A DNA stretch of 64,000 nucleotides, taken from Henricia sp. BOLD:AAB3569. Lineage: Eukaryota; Echinodermata; Asteroidea; Spinulosida; Echinasteridae. The stretch is taken from contig JBBELK010000458.1 of the NCBI GenBank assembly GCA_037783545.1, positions 496,001 to 560,000 of the forward strand, in the 5' to 3' direction. Below, piece by piece: positions 24,638 through 37,900 of this stretch (position 1 is the stretch's first letter; each line of letters opens with the position of its first letter). Position numbers and translations under genes: made by a program. Under the pieces are notes generated by a model. It was given only the letters and a program-made list of their open reading frames with translations. It ran no database searches and was not told the origin of the DNA.

Positions 24638-25962
24638 TTAAGCAGACAAAATGCGAAGCTTGTCTGGAAATTCCTTCAGCTCCAAACTTCCGATCATACC
24701 AGACACAGTGTTCTCCGAAAGCAGCGTCTGTTTGTGCCAACAATTAGTGTGCCGGCACTGAGTTTTAGTTACATTTGACAATAACTCGGTCGGTTTGAAC
24801 GGGAAACAGTTCAAATTTGCAGTATACGTTTGTGATGTAGTTCTGTTTAAGCAGAAAAAATGCGAAGCTTGTCTGGAAATTCCTTCAGCTCCAAAATTGC
24901 GATCATACGAAAGCGGGGTCTGTTTGTGCCAACAATTAGTGTGCCGGCACTGAGTTTTAGTTACATTTGACAATAACTCGGTCGGTTTGAACGGGAAACA
25001 GTTCAAATTTGCAGTATACGTTTGTGATGTAGTTCTGTTTAAGCAGAAAAAATGCGAAGCTTGTCTGGAAATTCCTTCAGCTCCAAAATTGCGATCATAC
25101 CAGACGCAGTGTTCTCCGAAAGCGGCGTCTGTTTGTGCCAACAATTAGTGTGCCGGCACTGAGTTTTAGTTACATTTGACAATAACTCGGTCGGTTTGAA
25201 CGGGAAACAGTTCAAATTTGCAGTATACGTTTGCGATGTAGTTCTGTTTAAGCAGAAAAAATGCGAAGCTTGTCTGGAAATTCCTTCAGCTCCAAAATTG
25301 CGATCATACCAGACGCAGTGTTCTCCGAAAGCGGGGTCTGTTTGTGCCAACAATTAGTGGCCGGCACTGAGTTTTAGTTACATTTGACAATAACTCGGTC
25401 GGTTTGAACGGGAAACAGTTAAAATTTGCAGTATACGTTTGCGATGTAGTTCTGTTTAAGCAGAACAAATGCGAAGCTTGTCTGGAAATTCCTTCAGCTC
25501 CAAAATTTCGACCATACCAGACGCAGTGTTCTCCGAAAGCGGTGTCTGTTTGTGCCAACAATTAGTGTGCCGGCACTGAGTTTTAGCTACATTTGACAAT
25601 AACTCGGTCGGTTTGAACAGGAAACAGTTCAAATTTGCAGTATACGTTTGCGATGTAGTTCTGTTTAAGCAGAAAAAATGCGAAGCTTGTCTGGAAATTC
25701 CTTCAGCTCCAAAATTGCGATCATACGAAAGCGGGGTCTGTTTGTACCAACAATTAGTGTGCCGGCACTGAGTTTTAGCTACATTCGACAATAACTCGTT
25801 CGGTTTGAACTGGAAACAGTTCAAATTTGCAGTATACGTTTGCGATGTAGATCTGTTTAAGCAGACAAAATGCGAAGCTTGTCTGGAAATTCCTTCAGCT
25901 CCAAACTTCCGATCATACCAGACACAGTGTTCTCCGAAAGCAGCGTCTGTTTGTGCCAACAA
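24638..25962. repeat. Empty-site counterpart of the insertion locus
   Basis: The run of monomers matches 7671-8284 joined directly to 16224-16935, uninterrupted at TTAA 25248-25251. Differences noticed are GACACAGTG versus GACGCAGTG in the first monomer and a 1-bp deletion (TTAGTGGCC) near 25359. It documents the pre-insertion arrangement within the same array. Confidence 0.8.
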
Positions 25963-28900
25963 TTAGTGTGCCGGCACTGAGTTTTAGTTACATTTGACAA
26001 TAACTCGGTCGGTTTGAACTGGAAACAGTTCAAATTTGCAGTATACGTTTGCGATGTAGATCTGTTGAAGCAGAAAACATGCGAAGCTTGTCTGGAAATT
26101 CCTTCAGCTCCAAAATTGCGATCATACCAGACGCAGTGTTCTCCGAAAGCGGGGTCTGTTTGTGCCAACAATTAGTGTGCCGGCACTGAGTTTTAGCTAC
26201 ATTCGACAATAACTCGGCCGGTTTGAACAGGAAACAGTTCAAATTTGCAGTATACGTTTGCGATGTAGTTCTGTTTAAGCAGAAAACATGCGAAGCTTGT
26301 CTGGAAATTCCTTCAGCTCCAAAATTGCGATCATACCAGACGCAGTGTTCTCCGAAAGCGTGGTCTGTTTGTGCCAAACAATTAGTGTGCCGGCACTGAG
26401 TTTTAGTTACACTTGACAATAACTCGGTCGGTTTGAACGGGAAACAGTTCAAATTTGCAGTATACGTTTGCGATGTAGTTCTGTTTAAGCAGAACAAATG
26501 CGAAGCTTGTCTGGAAATTCTTTCAGCTCCAAAATTTCGATCATACTAGACGCAGTGTTCTCCGAAAGCGGGGTCTGTTTGTGCCAACAATTAGTGTGCC
26601 GGCACTGAGTTTTAGCTACATTCGACAATAACTCGGTCGGTTTGAACAGGAAACAGTTCAAATTTGCAGTATACGTTTGCGTTGTAGATCTGTTTAAGCA
26701 GAAAACATGCGAAGCTTGTCTAGAAATTCCTTCAGCTCCAAAATTGCGATCATACCAGACGCAGTGTTCTCCGAAAGCAGCGTCTGTTTGTGCCAACAAT
26801 TAGTGTGCCGGCACTGAGTTTTAGTTACATTTGACAATAACTCGGTCGGTTTGAACGGGAAACAGTTCAAATTTGCAGTATACGTTTGCGATGTAGTTCT
26901 GTTTAAGCAGAACAAATGCGAAGCTTGTCTGGAAATTCCTTCAGCTCCAAAATTTCGATCATACCAGACGCAGTGTTCTCCGAAAGCGGTGTCTGTTTGT
27001 GCCAACAATTAGTGTGCCGGCACTGAGTTTTAGCTACATTCGACAATAACTCGGTCGGTTTGAACAGGAAACAGTTCAAATTTGCAGTATACGTTTGCGA
27101 TGTAGTTCTGTTTAAGCAGAAAAAATGCGAAGCTTGTCTGGAAATTCCTTCAGCTCCAAAATTGCGATCATACGAAAGCGGGGTCTGTTTGTACCAACAA
27201 TTAGTGTGCCGGCACTGAGTTTTAGCTACATTCGACAATAACTCGTTCGGTTTGAACTGGAAACAGTTCAAATTTGCAGTATACGTTTGCGATGTAGATC
27301 TGTTTAAGCAGACAAAATGCGAAGCTTGTCTGGAAATTCCTTCAGCTCCAAACTTCCGATCATACCAGACGCAGTGTTCTCCGAAAGCAGCGTCTGTTTG
27401 TGCCAACAATTAGTGTGCCGGCACTGAGTTTTAGTTACATTTGACAATAACTCGGTCGGTTTGAACGGGAAACAGTTCAAATTTGCAGTATACGTTTGCG
27501 ATGTAGTTCTGTTTAAGCAGAAAAAATGCGAAGCTTGTCTGGAAATTCCTTCAGCTCCAAAATTGCGATCATACGAAAGCGGGGTCTGTTTGTACCAACA
27601 ATTAGTGTGCCGGCACTGAGTTTTAGTTACATTTGACAATAACTCGGTCGGTTTGAACGGGAAACAGTTCAAATTTGCAGTATACGTTTGCGATGTAGTT
27701 CTGTTTAAGCAGAAAAAATGCGAAGCTTGTCTGGAAATTCCTTCAGCTCCAAAATTGCGATCATACGAAAGCGGGGTCTGTTTGTACCAACAATTAGTGT
27801 GCCGGCACTGAGTTTTAGCTACATTCGACAATAACTCGGTCGGTTTGAACTGGAAACAGTTCAAATTTGCAGTATACGTTTGCGATGTAGATCTGTTTAA
27901 GCAGAAAACATGCGAAGCTTGTCTGGAAATTCCTTCAGCTCCAAAATTGCGATCATACCAGACGCAGTGTTCTCCGAAAGCAGGGTCTGTTTGTGCCAAC
28001 AATTAGTGTGCCGGCACTGAGTTTTAGCTACATTCGACAATAACTCGGTCGGTTTGAACAGGAAACAGTTCAAATTTGCAGTATACGTTTGCGTTGTAGA
28101 TCTGTTTAAGCAGAAAACATGCGAAGCTTGTCTGGAAATTCCTTCAGCTCCAAAATTGCGATCATACCAGACGCAGTGTTCTCCGAAAGCGGCGTCTGTT
28201 TGTGCCAACAATTAGTGTGCCGGCACTGAATTTTAGCTACATTCGACAATAACTCGGTCGGTTTGAACAGGAAACAGTTCAAATTTGCAGTATACGTTTG
28301 CGTTGTAGATCTGTTTAAGCAGAAAACATGCGAAGCTTGTCTGGAAATTCCTTCAGCTCCAAAATTGCGATCATACCAGACGCAGTGTTCTGCGAAAGCG
28401 TGGTCTGTTTGTGCCAACAATTAGCATGCCGACACTGAGTTTTAGCTACATTCGACAATAACTCGTTCGGTTTGAACTGGAAACAGTTCAAATTTGCAGT
28501 ATACGTTTGCGATGTAGATCTGTTTAAGCAGACAAAATGCGAAGCTTGTCTGGAAATTCCTTCAGCTCCAAACTTCCGATCATACCAGACGCAGTGTTCT
28601 CCGAAAGCAGCGTCTGTTTGTGCCAACAATTAGTGTGCCGGCACTGAGTTTTAGTTACATTTGACAATAACTCGGTCGGTTTGAACGGGAAACAGTTCAA
28701 ATTTGCAGTATACGTTTGTGATGTAGTTCTGTTTAAGCAGAAAAAATGCGAAGCTTGTCTGGAAATTCCTTCAGCTCCAAAATTGCGATCATACCAGATG
28801 CAGTGTTCTCCGAAAGCGGGGTCTGTTTGTGCCAACAATTAGTGTGCCGGCACTGAGTTTTAGTTACATTTGACAATAACTCGGTCGGTTTGAACTGGAA

Positions 28901-31900
28901 ACAGTTCAAATTTGCAGTATACGTTTGCGATGTAGATCTGTTTAAGCAGAAAACATGCGAAGCTTGTCTGGAAATTCCTTCAGCTCCAAAATTGCGATCA
29001 TACCAGACGCAGTGTTCTGCGAAAGCGTGGTCTGTTTGTGCCAACAATTAGCATGCCGACACTGAGTTTTAGCTACATTCGACAATAACTCGTTCGGTTT
29101 GAACTGGAAACAGTTCAAATTTGCAGTATACGTTTGCGATGTAGATCTGTTTAAGCAGACAAAATGCGAAGCTTGTCTGGAAATTCCTTCAGCTCCAAAC
29201 TTCCGATCATACCAGACACAGTGTTCTCCGAAAGCGTGGTCTGTTTGTGCCAACAATTAGCATGCCGACACTGAGTTTTAGCTACATTCGACAATAACTC
29301 GTTCGGTTTGAACTGGAAACAGTTCAAATTTGCAGTATACGTTTGCGATGTAGTTCTGTTTAAGCAGAAAACATGCGAAGCTTGTCTGGAAATTCCTTCA
29401 GCTCCAAAATTGCGATCATACCAGACGCAGTGTTCTCCGAAAGCGGGGTCTGTTTGTGCCAACAATTAGTGTGCCGGCACTGAGTTTTAGCTACATTCGA
29501 CAATAACTCGGTCGGTTTGAACTGGAAACAGTTCAAATTTGCAGTATACGTTTGCGATGTAGATCTGTTTAAGCAGACAAAATGCGAAGCTTGTCTGGAA
29601 ATTCCTTCAGCTCCAAACTTTCGATCATACCAGACGCAGTGTTCTCCGAAAGCGGGGTCTGTTTGTGCCAACAATTAGTGTGCCGGCACTGAGTTTTAGC
29701 TACATTCGACAATAACTCGGCCGGTTTGAACAGGAAACAGTTCAAATTTGCAGTATACGTTTGCGATGTAGTTCTGTTTAAGCAGAAAAAATGCGAAGCT
29801 TGTCTGGAGATTCCTTCAGCTCCAAAATTGCGATCATACCAGACGCAGTGTTCTCCGAAAGCGGGGTCTGTTTGTGCCAACAATTAGTGTGCCGGCACTG
29901 AGTTTTAGCTACATTCGACAATAACTCGGCCGGTTTGAACAGGAAACAGTTCAAATTTGCAGTATACGTTTGCGATGTAGTTCTGTTTAAGCAGAAAACA
30001 TGCGAAGCTTGTCTGGAAATTCCTTCAGCTCCAAAATTGCGATCATACCAGACGCAGTGTTCTCCGAAAGCGTGGTCTGTTTGTGCCAAACAATTAGTGT
30101 GCCGGCACTGAGTTTTAGTTACATTTGACAATAACTCGGTCGGTTTGAACGGGAAACAGTTCAAATTTGCAGTATACGTTTGCGATGTAGTTCTGTTTAA
30201 GCAGAACAAATGCGAAGCTTGTCTGGAAATTCTTTCAGCTCCAAAATTTCGATCATACTAGACGCAGTGTTCTCCGAAAGCGGGGTCTGTTTGTGCCAAC
30301 AATTAGTGTGCCGGCACTGAGTTTTAGCTACATTCGACAATAACTCGGTCGGTTTGAACAGGAAACAGTTCAAATTTGCAGTATACGTTTGCGTTGTAGA
30401 TCTGTTTAAGCAGAAAACATGCGAAGCTTGTCTGGAAATTCCTTCAGCTCCAAAATTGCGATCATACCAGACGCAGTGTTCTCCGAAAGCGGCGTCTGTT
30501 TGTGCCAACAATTAGTGTGCCGGCACTGAGTTTTAGTTACATTTGACAATAACTCGGTCGGTTTGAACGGGAAACAGTTCAAATTTGCAGTATACGTTTG
30601 CGATGTAGTTCTGTTTAAGCAGAAAAAATGCGAAGCTTGTCTGGAAATTCCTTCAGCTCCAAAATTGCGATCATACCAGACGCAGTGTTCTCCGAAAGCG
30701 GGGTCTGTTTGTGCCAACAATTAGTGTGCCGGCACTGAGTTTTAGTTACATTTGACAATAACTCGGTCGGTTTGAACGGGAAACAGTTAAAATTTGCAGT
30801 ATACGTTTGCGATGTAGTTCTGTTTAAGCAGAACAAATGCGAAGCTTGTCTGGAAATTCCTTCAGCTCCAAAATTTCGACCATACCAGACGCAGTGTTCT
30901 CCGAAAGCGGTGTCTGTTTGTGCCAACAATTAGTGTGCCGGCACTGAGTTTTAGCTACATTCGACAATAACTCGGTCGGTTTGAACAGGAAACAGTTCAA
31001 ATTTGCAGTATACGTTTGCGATGTAGTTCTGTTTAAGCAGAAAAAACTGCGAAGCTTGTCTGGAAATTCCTTCAGCTCCAAAATTGCGATTATACGAAAG
31101 CGGGGTCTGTTTGTACCAACAATTAGTGTGCCGGCACTGAGTTTTAGCTACATTCGACAATAACTCGTTCGGTTTGAACTGGAAACAGTTCAAATTTGCA
31201 GTATACGTTTGCGATGTAGATCTGTTTAAGCAGACAAAATGCGAAGCTTGTCTGGAAATTCCTTCAGCTCCAAACTTCCGATCATACCAGACACAGTGTT
31301 CTCCGAAAGCAGCGTCTGTTTGTGCCAACAATTAGTGTGCCGGCACTGAGTTTTAGTTACATTTGACAATAACTCGGTCGGTTTGAACTGGAAACAGTTC
31401 AAATTTGCAGTATACGTTTGCGATGTAGATCTGTTGAAGCAGAAAACATGCGAAGCTTGTCTGGAAATTCCTTCAGCTCCAAAATTGCGATCATACCAGA
31501 CGCAGTGTTCTCCGAAAGCGGCGTCTGTTTGTGCCAACAATTAGTGTGCCGGCACTGAGTTTTAGCTACATTCGACAATAACTCGGTCGGTTTGAACAGG
31601 AAACAGTTCAAATTTGCAGTATACGTTTGCGTTGTAGATCTGTTTAAGCAGAAAACATGCGAAGCTTGTCTGGAAATTCCTTCAGCTCCAAAATTGCGAT
31701 CATACCAGACGCAGTGTTCTCCGAAAGCGGGGTCTGTTTGTGCCAACAATTAGTGTGCCGGCACTGAGTTTTAGCTACATTCGACAATAACTCGGCCGGT
31801 TTGAACAGGAAACAGTTCAAATTTGCAGTATACGTTTGCGATGTAGTTCTGTTTAAGCAGAAAACATGCGAAGCTTGTCTGGAAATTCCTTCAGCTCCAA

Positions 31901-34900
31901 AATTGCGATCATACCAGACGCAGTGTTCTCCGAAAGCGTGGTCTGTTTGTGCCAAACAATTAGTGTGCCGGCACTGAGTTTTAGTTACATTTGACAATAA
32001 CTCGGTCGGTTTGAACGGGAAACAGTTCAAATTTGCAGTATACGTTTGCGTTGTAGTTCTGTTTAAGCAGAACAAATGCGAAGCTTGTCTGGAAATTCTT
32101 TCAGCTCCAAAATTTCGATCATACTAGACGCAGTGTTCTCCGAAAGCGGGGTCTGTTTGTGCCAACAATTAGTGTGCCGGCACTGAGTTTTAGCTACATT
32201 CGACAATAACTCGGTCGGTTTGAACAGGAAACAGTTCAAATTTGCAGTATACGTTTGCGTTGTAGATCTGTTTAAGCAGAAAACATGCGAAGCTTGTCTG
32301 GAAATTCCTTCAGCTCCAAAATTGCGATCATACCAGACGCAGTGTTCTCCGAAAGCGGCGTCTGTTTGTGCCAACAATTAGTGTGCCGGCACTGAGTTTT
32401 AGTTACATTTGACAATAACTCGGTCGGTTTAAACGGGAAACAGTTCAAATTTGCAGTATACGTTTGCGATGTAGTTCTGTTTAAGCAGAACAAATGCGAA
32501 GCTTGTCTGAAAATTCCTTCAGCTCCAAAATTTCGATCATACCAGACGCAGTGTTCTCCGAAAGCGGTGTCTGTTTGTGCCAACAATTAGTGTGCCGGCA
32601 CTGAGTTTTAGCTACATTCGACAATAACTCGGTCGGTTTGAACAGGAAACAGTTCAAATTTGCAGTATACGTTTGCGATGTAGTTCTGTTTAAGCAGAAA
32701 AAATGCGAAGCTTGTCTGGAAATTCCTTCAGCTCCAAAATTGCGATCATACGAAAGCGGGGTCTGTTTGTACCAACAATTAGTGTGCCGGCACTGAGTTT
32801 TAGCTACATTCGACAATAACTCGTTCGGTTTGAACTGGAAACAGTTCAAATTTGCAGTATACGTTTGCGATGTAGATCTGTTTAAGCAGACAAAATGCGA
32901 AGCTTGTCTGGAAATTCCTTCAGCTCCAAACTTCCGATCATACCAGACACAGTGTTCTCCGAAAGCAGCGTCTGTTTGTGCCAACAATTAGTGTGCCGGC
33001 ACTGAGTTTTAGTTACATTTGACAATAACTCGGTCGGTTTGAACTGGAAACAGTTCAAATTTGCAGTATACGTTTGCGATGTAGATCTGTTGAAGCAGAA
33101 AACATGCGAAGCTTGTCTGGAAATTCCTTCAGCTCCAAAATTGCGATCATACCAGACGCAGTGTTCTCCGAAAGCGGCGTCTGTTTGTGCCAACAATTAG
33201 TGTGCCGGCACTGAGTTTTAGCTACATTCGACAATAACTCGGTCGGTTTGAACAGGAAACAGTTCAAATTTGCAGTATACGTTTGCGTTGTAGATCTGTT
33301 TAAGCAGAAAACATGCGAAGCTTGTCTGGAAATTCCTTCAGCTCGAAAATTGCGATCATACCAGACGCAGTGTTCTGCGAAAGCGTGGTCTGTTTGTGCC
33401 AACAATTAGCATGCCGACACTGAGTTTTAGCTACATTCGACAATAACTCGTTCGGTTTGAACTGGAAACAGTTCAAATTTGCAGTATACGTTTGCGATGT
33501 AGATCTGTTTAAGCAGACAAAATGCGAAGCTTGTCTGGAAATTCCTTCAGCTCCAAACTTCCGATCATACCAGACGCAGTGTTCTCCGAAAGCAGCGTCT
33601 GTTTGTGCCAACAATTAGTGTGCCGGCACTGAGTTTTAGTTACATTTGACAATAACTCGGTCGGTTTGAACGGGAAACAGTTCAAATTTGCAGTATACGT
33701 TTGCGATGTAGTTCTGTTTAAGCAGAAAAAATGCGAAGCTTGTCTGGAAATTCCTTCAGCTCCAAAATTGCGATCATACGAAAGCGGGGTCTGTTTGTAC
33801 CAACAATTAGTGTGCCGGCACTGAGTTTTAGTTACATTTGACAATAACTCGGTCGGTTTGAACGGGAAACAGTTCAAATTTGCAGTATACGTTTGCGATG
33901 TAGATCTGTTGAAGCAGAAAACATGCGAAGCTTGTCTGGAAATTCCTTCAGCTCCAAAATTGCGATCATACCAGACGCAGTGTTCTCCGAAAGCGGCGTC
34001 TGTTTGTGCCAACAATTAGTGTGCCGGCACTGAGTTTTAGCTACATTCGACAATAACTCGGTCGGTTTGAACAGGAAACAGTTCAAATTTGCAGTATACG
34101 TTTGCGTTGTAGATCTGTTTAAGCAGAAAACATGCGAAGCTTGTCTGGAAATTCCTTCAGCTCCAAAATTGCGATCATACCAGACGCAGTGTTCTCCGAA
34201 AGCGGGGTCTGTTTGTGCCAACAATTAGTGTGCCGGCACTGAGTTTTAGCTACATTCGACAATAACTCGGCCGGTTTGAACAGGAAACAGTTCAAATTTG
34301 CAGTATACGTTTGCGATGTAGTTCTGTTTAAGCAGAAAACATGCGAAGCTTGTCTGGAAATTCCTTCAGCTCCAAAATTGCGATCATACCAGACGCAGTG
34401 TTCTCCGAAAGCGTGGTCTGTTTGTGCCAAACAATTAGTGTGCCGGCACTGAGTTTTAGTTACATTTGACAATAACTCGGTCGGTTTGAACGGGAAACAG
34501 TTCAAATTTGCAGTATACGTTTGCGTTGTAGTTCTGTTTAAGCAGAACAAATGCGAAGCTTGTCTGGAAATTCTTTCAGCTCCAAAATTTCGATCATACT
34601 AGACGCAGTGTTCTCCGAAAGCGGGGTCTGTTTGTGCCAACAATTAGTGTGCCGGCACTGAGTTTTAGCTACATTCGACAATAACTCGGTCGGTTTGAAC
34701 AGGAAACAGTTCAAATTTGCAGTATACGTTTGCGTTGTAGATCTGTTTAAGCAGAAAACATGCGAAGCTTGTCTGGAAATTCCTTCAGCTCCAAAATTGC
34801 GATCATACCAGACGCAGTGTTCTCCGAAAGCGGCGTCTGTTTGTGCCAACAATTAGTGTGCCGACACTGAGTTTTAGCTACATTCGACAATAACTCGTTC

Positions 34901-37900
34901 GGTTTGAACTGGAAACAGTTCAAATTTGCAGTATACGTTTGCGATGTAGATCTGTTTAAGCAGACAAAATGCGAAGCTTGTCTGGAAATTCCTTCAGCTC
35001 CAAACTTCCGATCATACCAGACGCAGTGTTCTCCGAAAGCAGCGTCTGTTTGTGCCAACAATTAGTGTGCCGGCACTGAGTTTTAGTTACATTTGACAAT
35101 AACTCGGTCGGTTTGAACGGGAAACAGTTCAAATTTGCAGTATACGTTTGCGATGTAGTTCTGTTTAAGCAGAAAAAATGCGAAGCTTGTCTGGAAATTC
35201 CTTCAGCTCCAAAATTGCGATCATACGAAAGCGGGGTCTGTTTGTACCAACAATTAGTGTGCCGGCACTGAGTTTTAGTTACATTTGACAATAACTCGGT
35301 CGGTTTGAACGGGAAACAGTTCAAATTTGCAGTATACGTTTGCGATGTAGATCTGTTGAAGCAGAAAACATGCGAAGCTTGTCTGGAAATTCCTTCAGCT
35401 CCAAAATTGCGATCATACCAGACGCAGTGTTCTCCGAAAGCGGCGTCTGTTTGTGCCAACAATTAGTGTGCCGGCACTGAGTTTTAGCTACATTCGACAA
35501 TAACTCGGTCGGTTTGAACAGGAAACAGTTCAAATTTGCAGTATACGTTTGCGTTGTAGATCTGTTTAAGCAGAAAACATGCGAAGCTTGTCTGGAAATT
35601 CCTTCAGCTCCAAAATTGCGATCATACCAGACGCAGTGTTCTCCGAAAGCGGGGTCTGTTTGTGCCAACAATTAGTGTGCCGGCACTGAGTTTTAGCTAC
35701 ATTCGACAATAACTCGGCCGGTTTGAACAGGAAACAGTTCAAATTTGCAGTATACGTTTGCGATGTAGTTCTGTTTAAGCAGAAAACATGCGAAGCTTGT
35801 CTGGAAATTCCTTCAGCTCCAAAATTGCGATCATACCAGACGCAGTGTTCTCCGAAAGCGTGGTCTGTTTGTGCCAACAATTAGTGTGCCGGCACTGAGT
35901 TTTAGCTACATTCGACAATAACTCGGCCGGTTTGAACTGGAAACAGTTCAAATTTGCAGTATACGTTTGCGTTGTAGATCTGTTTAAGCAGAAAACATGC
36001 GAAGCTTGTCTGCAAATTCCTCCAGCTCCAAAATTGCGATCATACCAGACGCAGTGTTCTGCGAAAGCGTGGTCTGTTTGTGCCAACAATTAGCATGCCG
36101 ACACTGAGTTTTAGCTACATTCGACAATAACTCGGCCGGTTTGAACAGGAAACAGTTCAAATTTGCAGTATACGTTTGCGATGTAGTTCTGTTTAAGCAG
36201 AAAACATGCGAAGCTTGTCTGGAAATTCCTTCAGCTCCAAAATTTCGATCATACTAGACGCAGTGTTCTCCGAAAGCGGGGTCTGTTTGTGCCAACAATT
36301 AGTGTGCCGGCACTGAGTTTTAGCTACATTCGACAATAACTCGGTCGGTTTGAACAGGAAACAGTTCAAATTTGCAGTATACGTTTGCGTTGTAGATCTG
36401 TTTAAGCAGAAAACATGCGAAGCTTGTCTGGAAATTCCTTCAGCTCCAAAATTGCGATCATACCAGACGCAGTGTTCTCCGAAAGCGGCGTCTGTTTGTG
36501 CCAACAATTAGTGTGCCGGCACTGAGTTTTAGTTACATTTGACAATAACTCGGTCGGTTTGAACGGGAAACAGTTCAAATTTGCAGTATACGTTTGCGAT
36601 GTAGTTCTGTTTAAGCAGAAAAAATGCGAAGCTTGTCTGGAAATTCCTTCAGCTCCAAAATTGCGATCATACCAGACGCAGTGTTCTCCGAAATCGGGGT
36701 CTGTTTGTGCCAACAATTAGTGTGCCGGCACTGAGTTTTAGTTACATTTGACAATAACTCGGTCGGTTTGAACGGGAAACAGTTAAAATTTGCAGTATAC
36801 GTTTGCGATGTAGTTCTGTTTAAGCAGAACAAATGCGAAGCTTGTCTGGAAATTCCTTCAGCTCCAAAATTTCGACCATACCAGACGCAGTGTTCTCCGA
36901 AAGCGGTGTCTGTTTGTGCCAACAATTAGTGTGCCGGCACTGAGTTTTAGCTACATTTGACAATAACTCGGTCGGTTTGAACAGGAAACAGTTCAAATTT
37001 GCAGTATACGTTTGCGATGTAGTTCTGTTTAAGCAGAAAAATTGCGAAGCTTGTCTGGAAATTCCTTCAGCTCCAAAATTGCGATCATACGAAAGCGGGT
37101 CTGTTTGTACCAACAATTAGTGTGCCGGCACTGAGTTTTAGCTACATTCGACAATAACTCGTTCAGTTTGAACTGGAAACAGTTCAAATTTGCAGTATAC
37201 GTTTGCGATGTAGATCTGTTTAAGCAGACAAAATGCGAAGCTTGTCTGGAAATTCCTTCAGCTCCAAACTTCCGATCATACCAGACACAGTGTTCTCCGA
37301 AAGCAGCGTCTGTTTGTGCCAACAATTAGTGTGCCGGCACTGAGTTTTAGTTACATTTGACAATAACTCGGTCGGTTTGAACTGGAAACAGTTCAAATTT
37401 GCAGTATACGTTTGCGATGTAGATCTGTTGAAGCAGAAAACATGCGAAGCTTGTCTGGAAATTCCTTCAGCTCCAAAATTGCGATCATACCAGACGCAGT
37501 GTTCTCCGAAAGCGGCGTCTGTTTGTGCCAACAATTAGTGTGCCGGCACTGAGTTTTAGCTACATTCGACAATAACTCGGTCGGTTTGAACAGGAAACAG
37601 TTCAAATTTGCAGTATACGTTTGCGTTGTAGATCTGTTTAAGCAGAAAACATGCGAAGCTTGTCTGGAAATTCCTTCAGCTCGAAAATTGCGATCATACC
37701 AGACGCAGTGTTCTGCGAAAGCGTGGTCTGTTTGTGCCAACAATTAGCATGCCGACACTGAGTTTTAGCTACATTCGACAATAACTCGTTCGGTTTGAAC
37801 TGGAAACAGTTCAAATTTGCAGTATACGTTTGCGATGTAGATCTGTTTGAGCAGACAAAATGCGAAGCTTGTCTGGAAATTCCTTCAGCTCCAAACTTCC

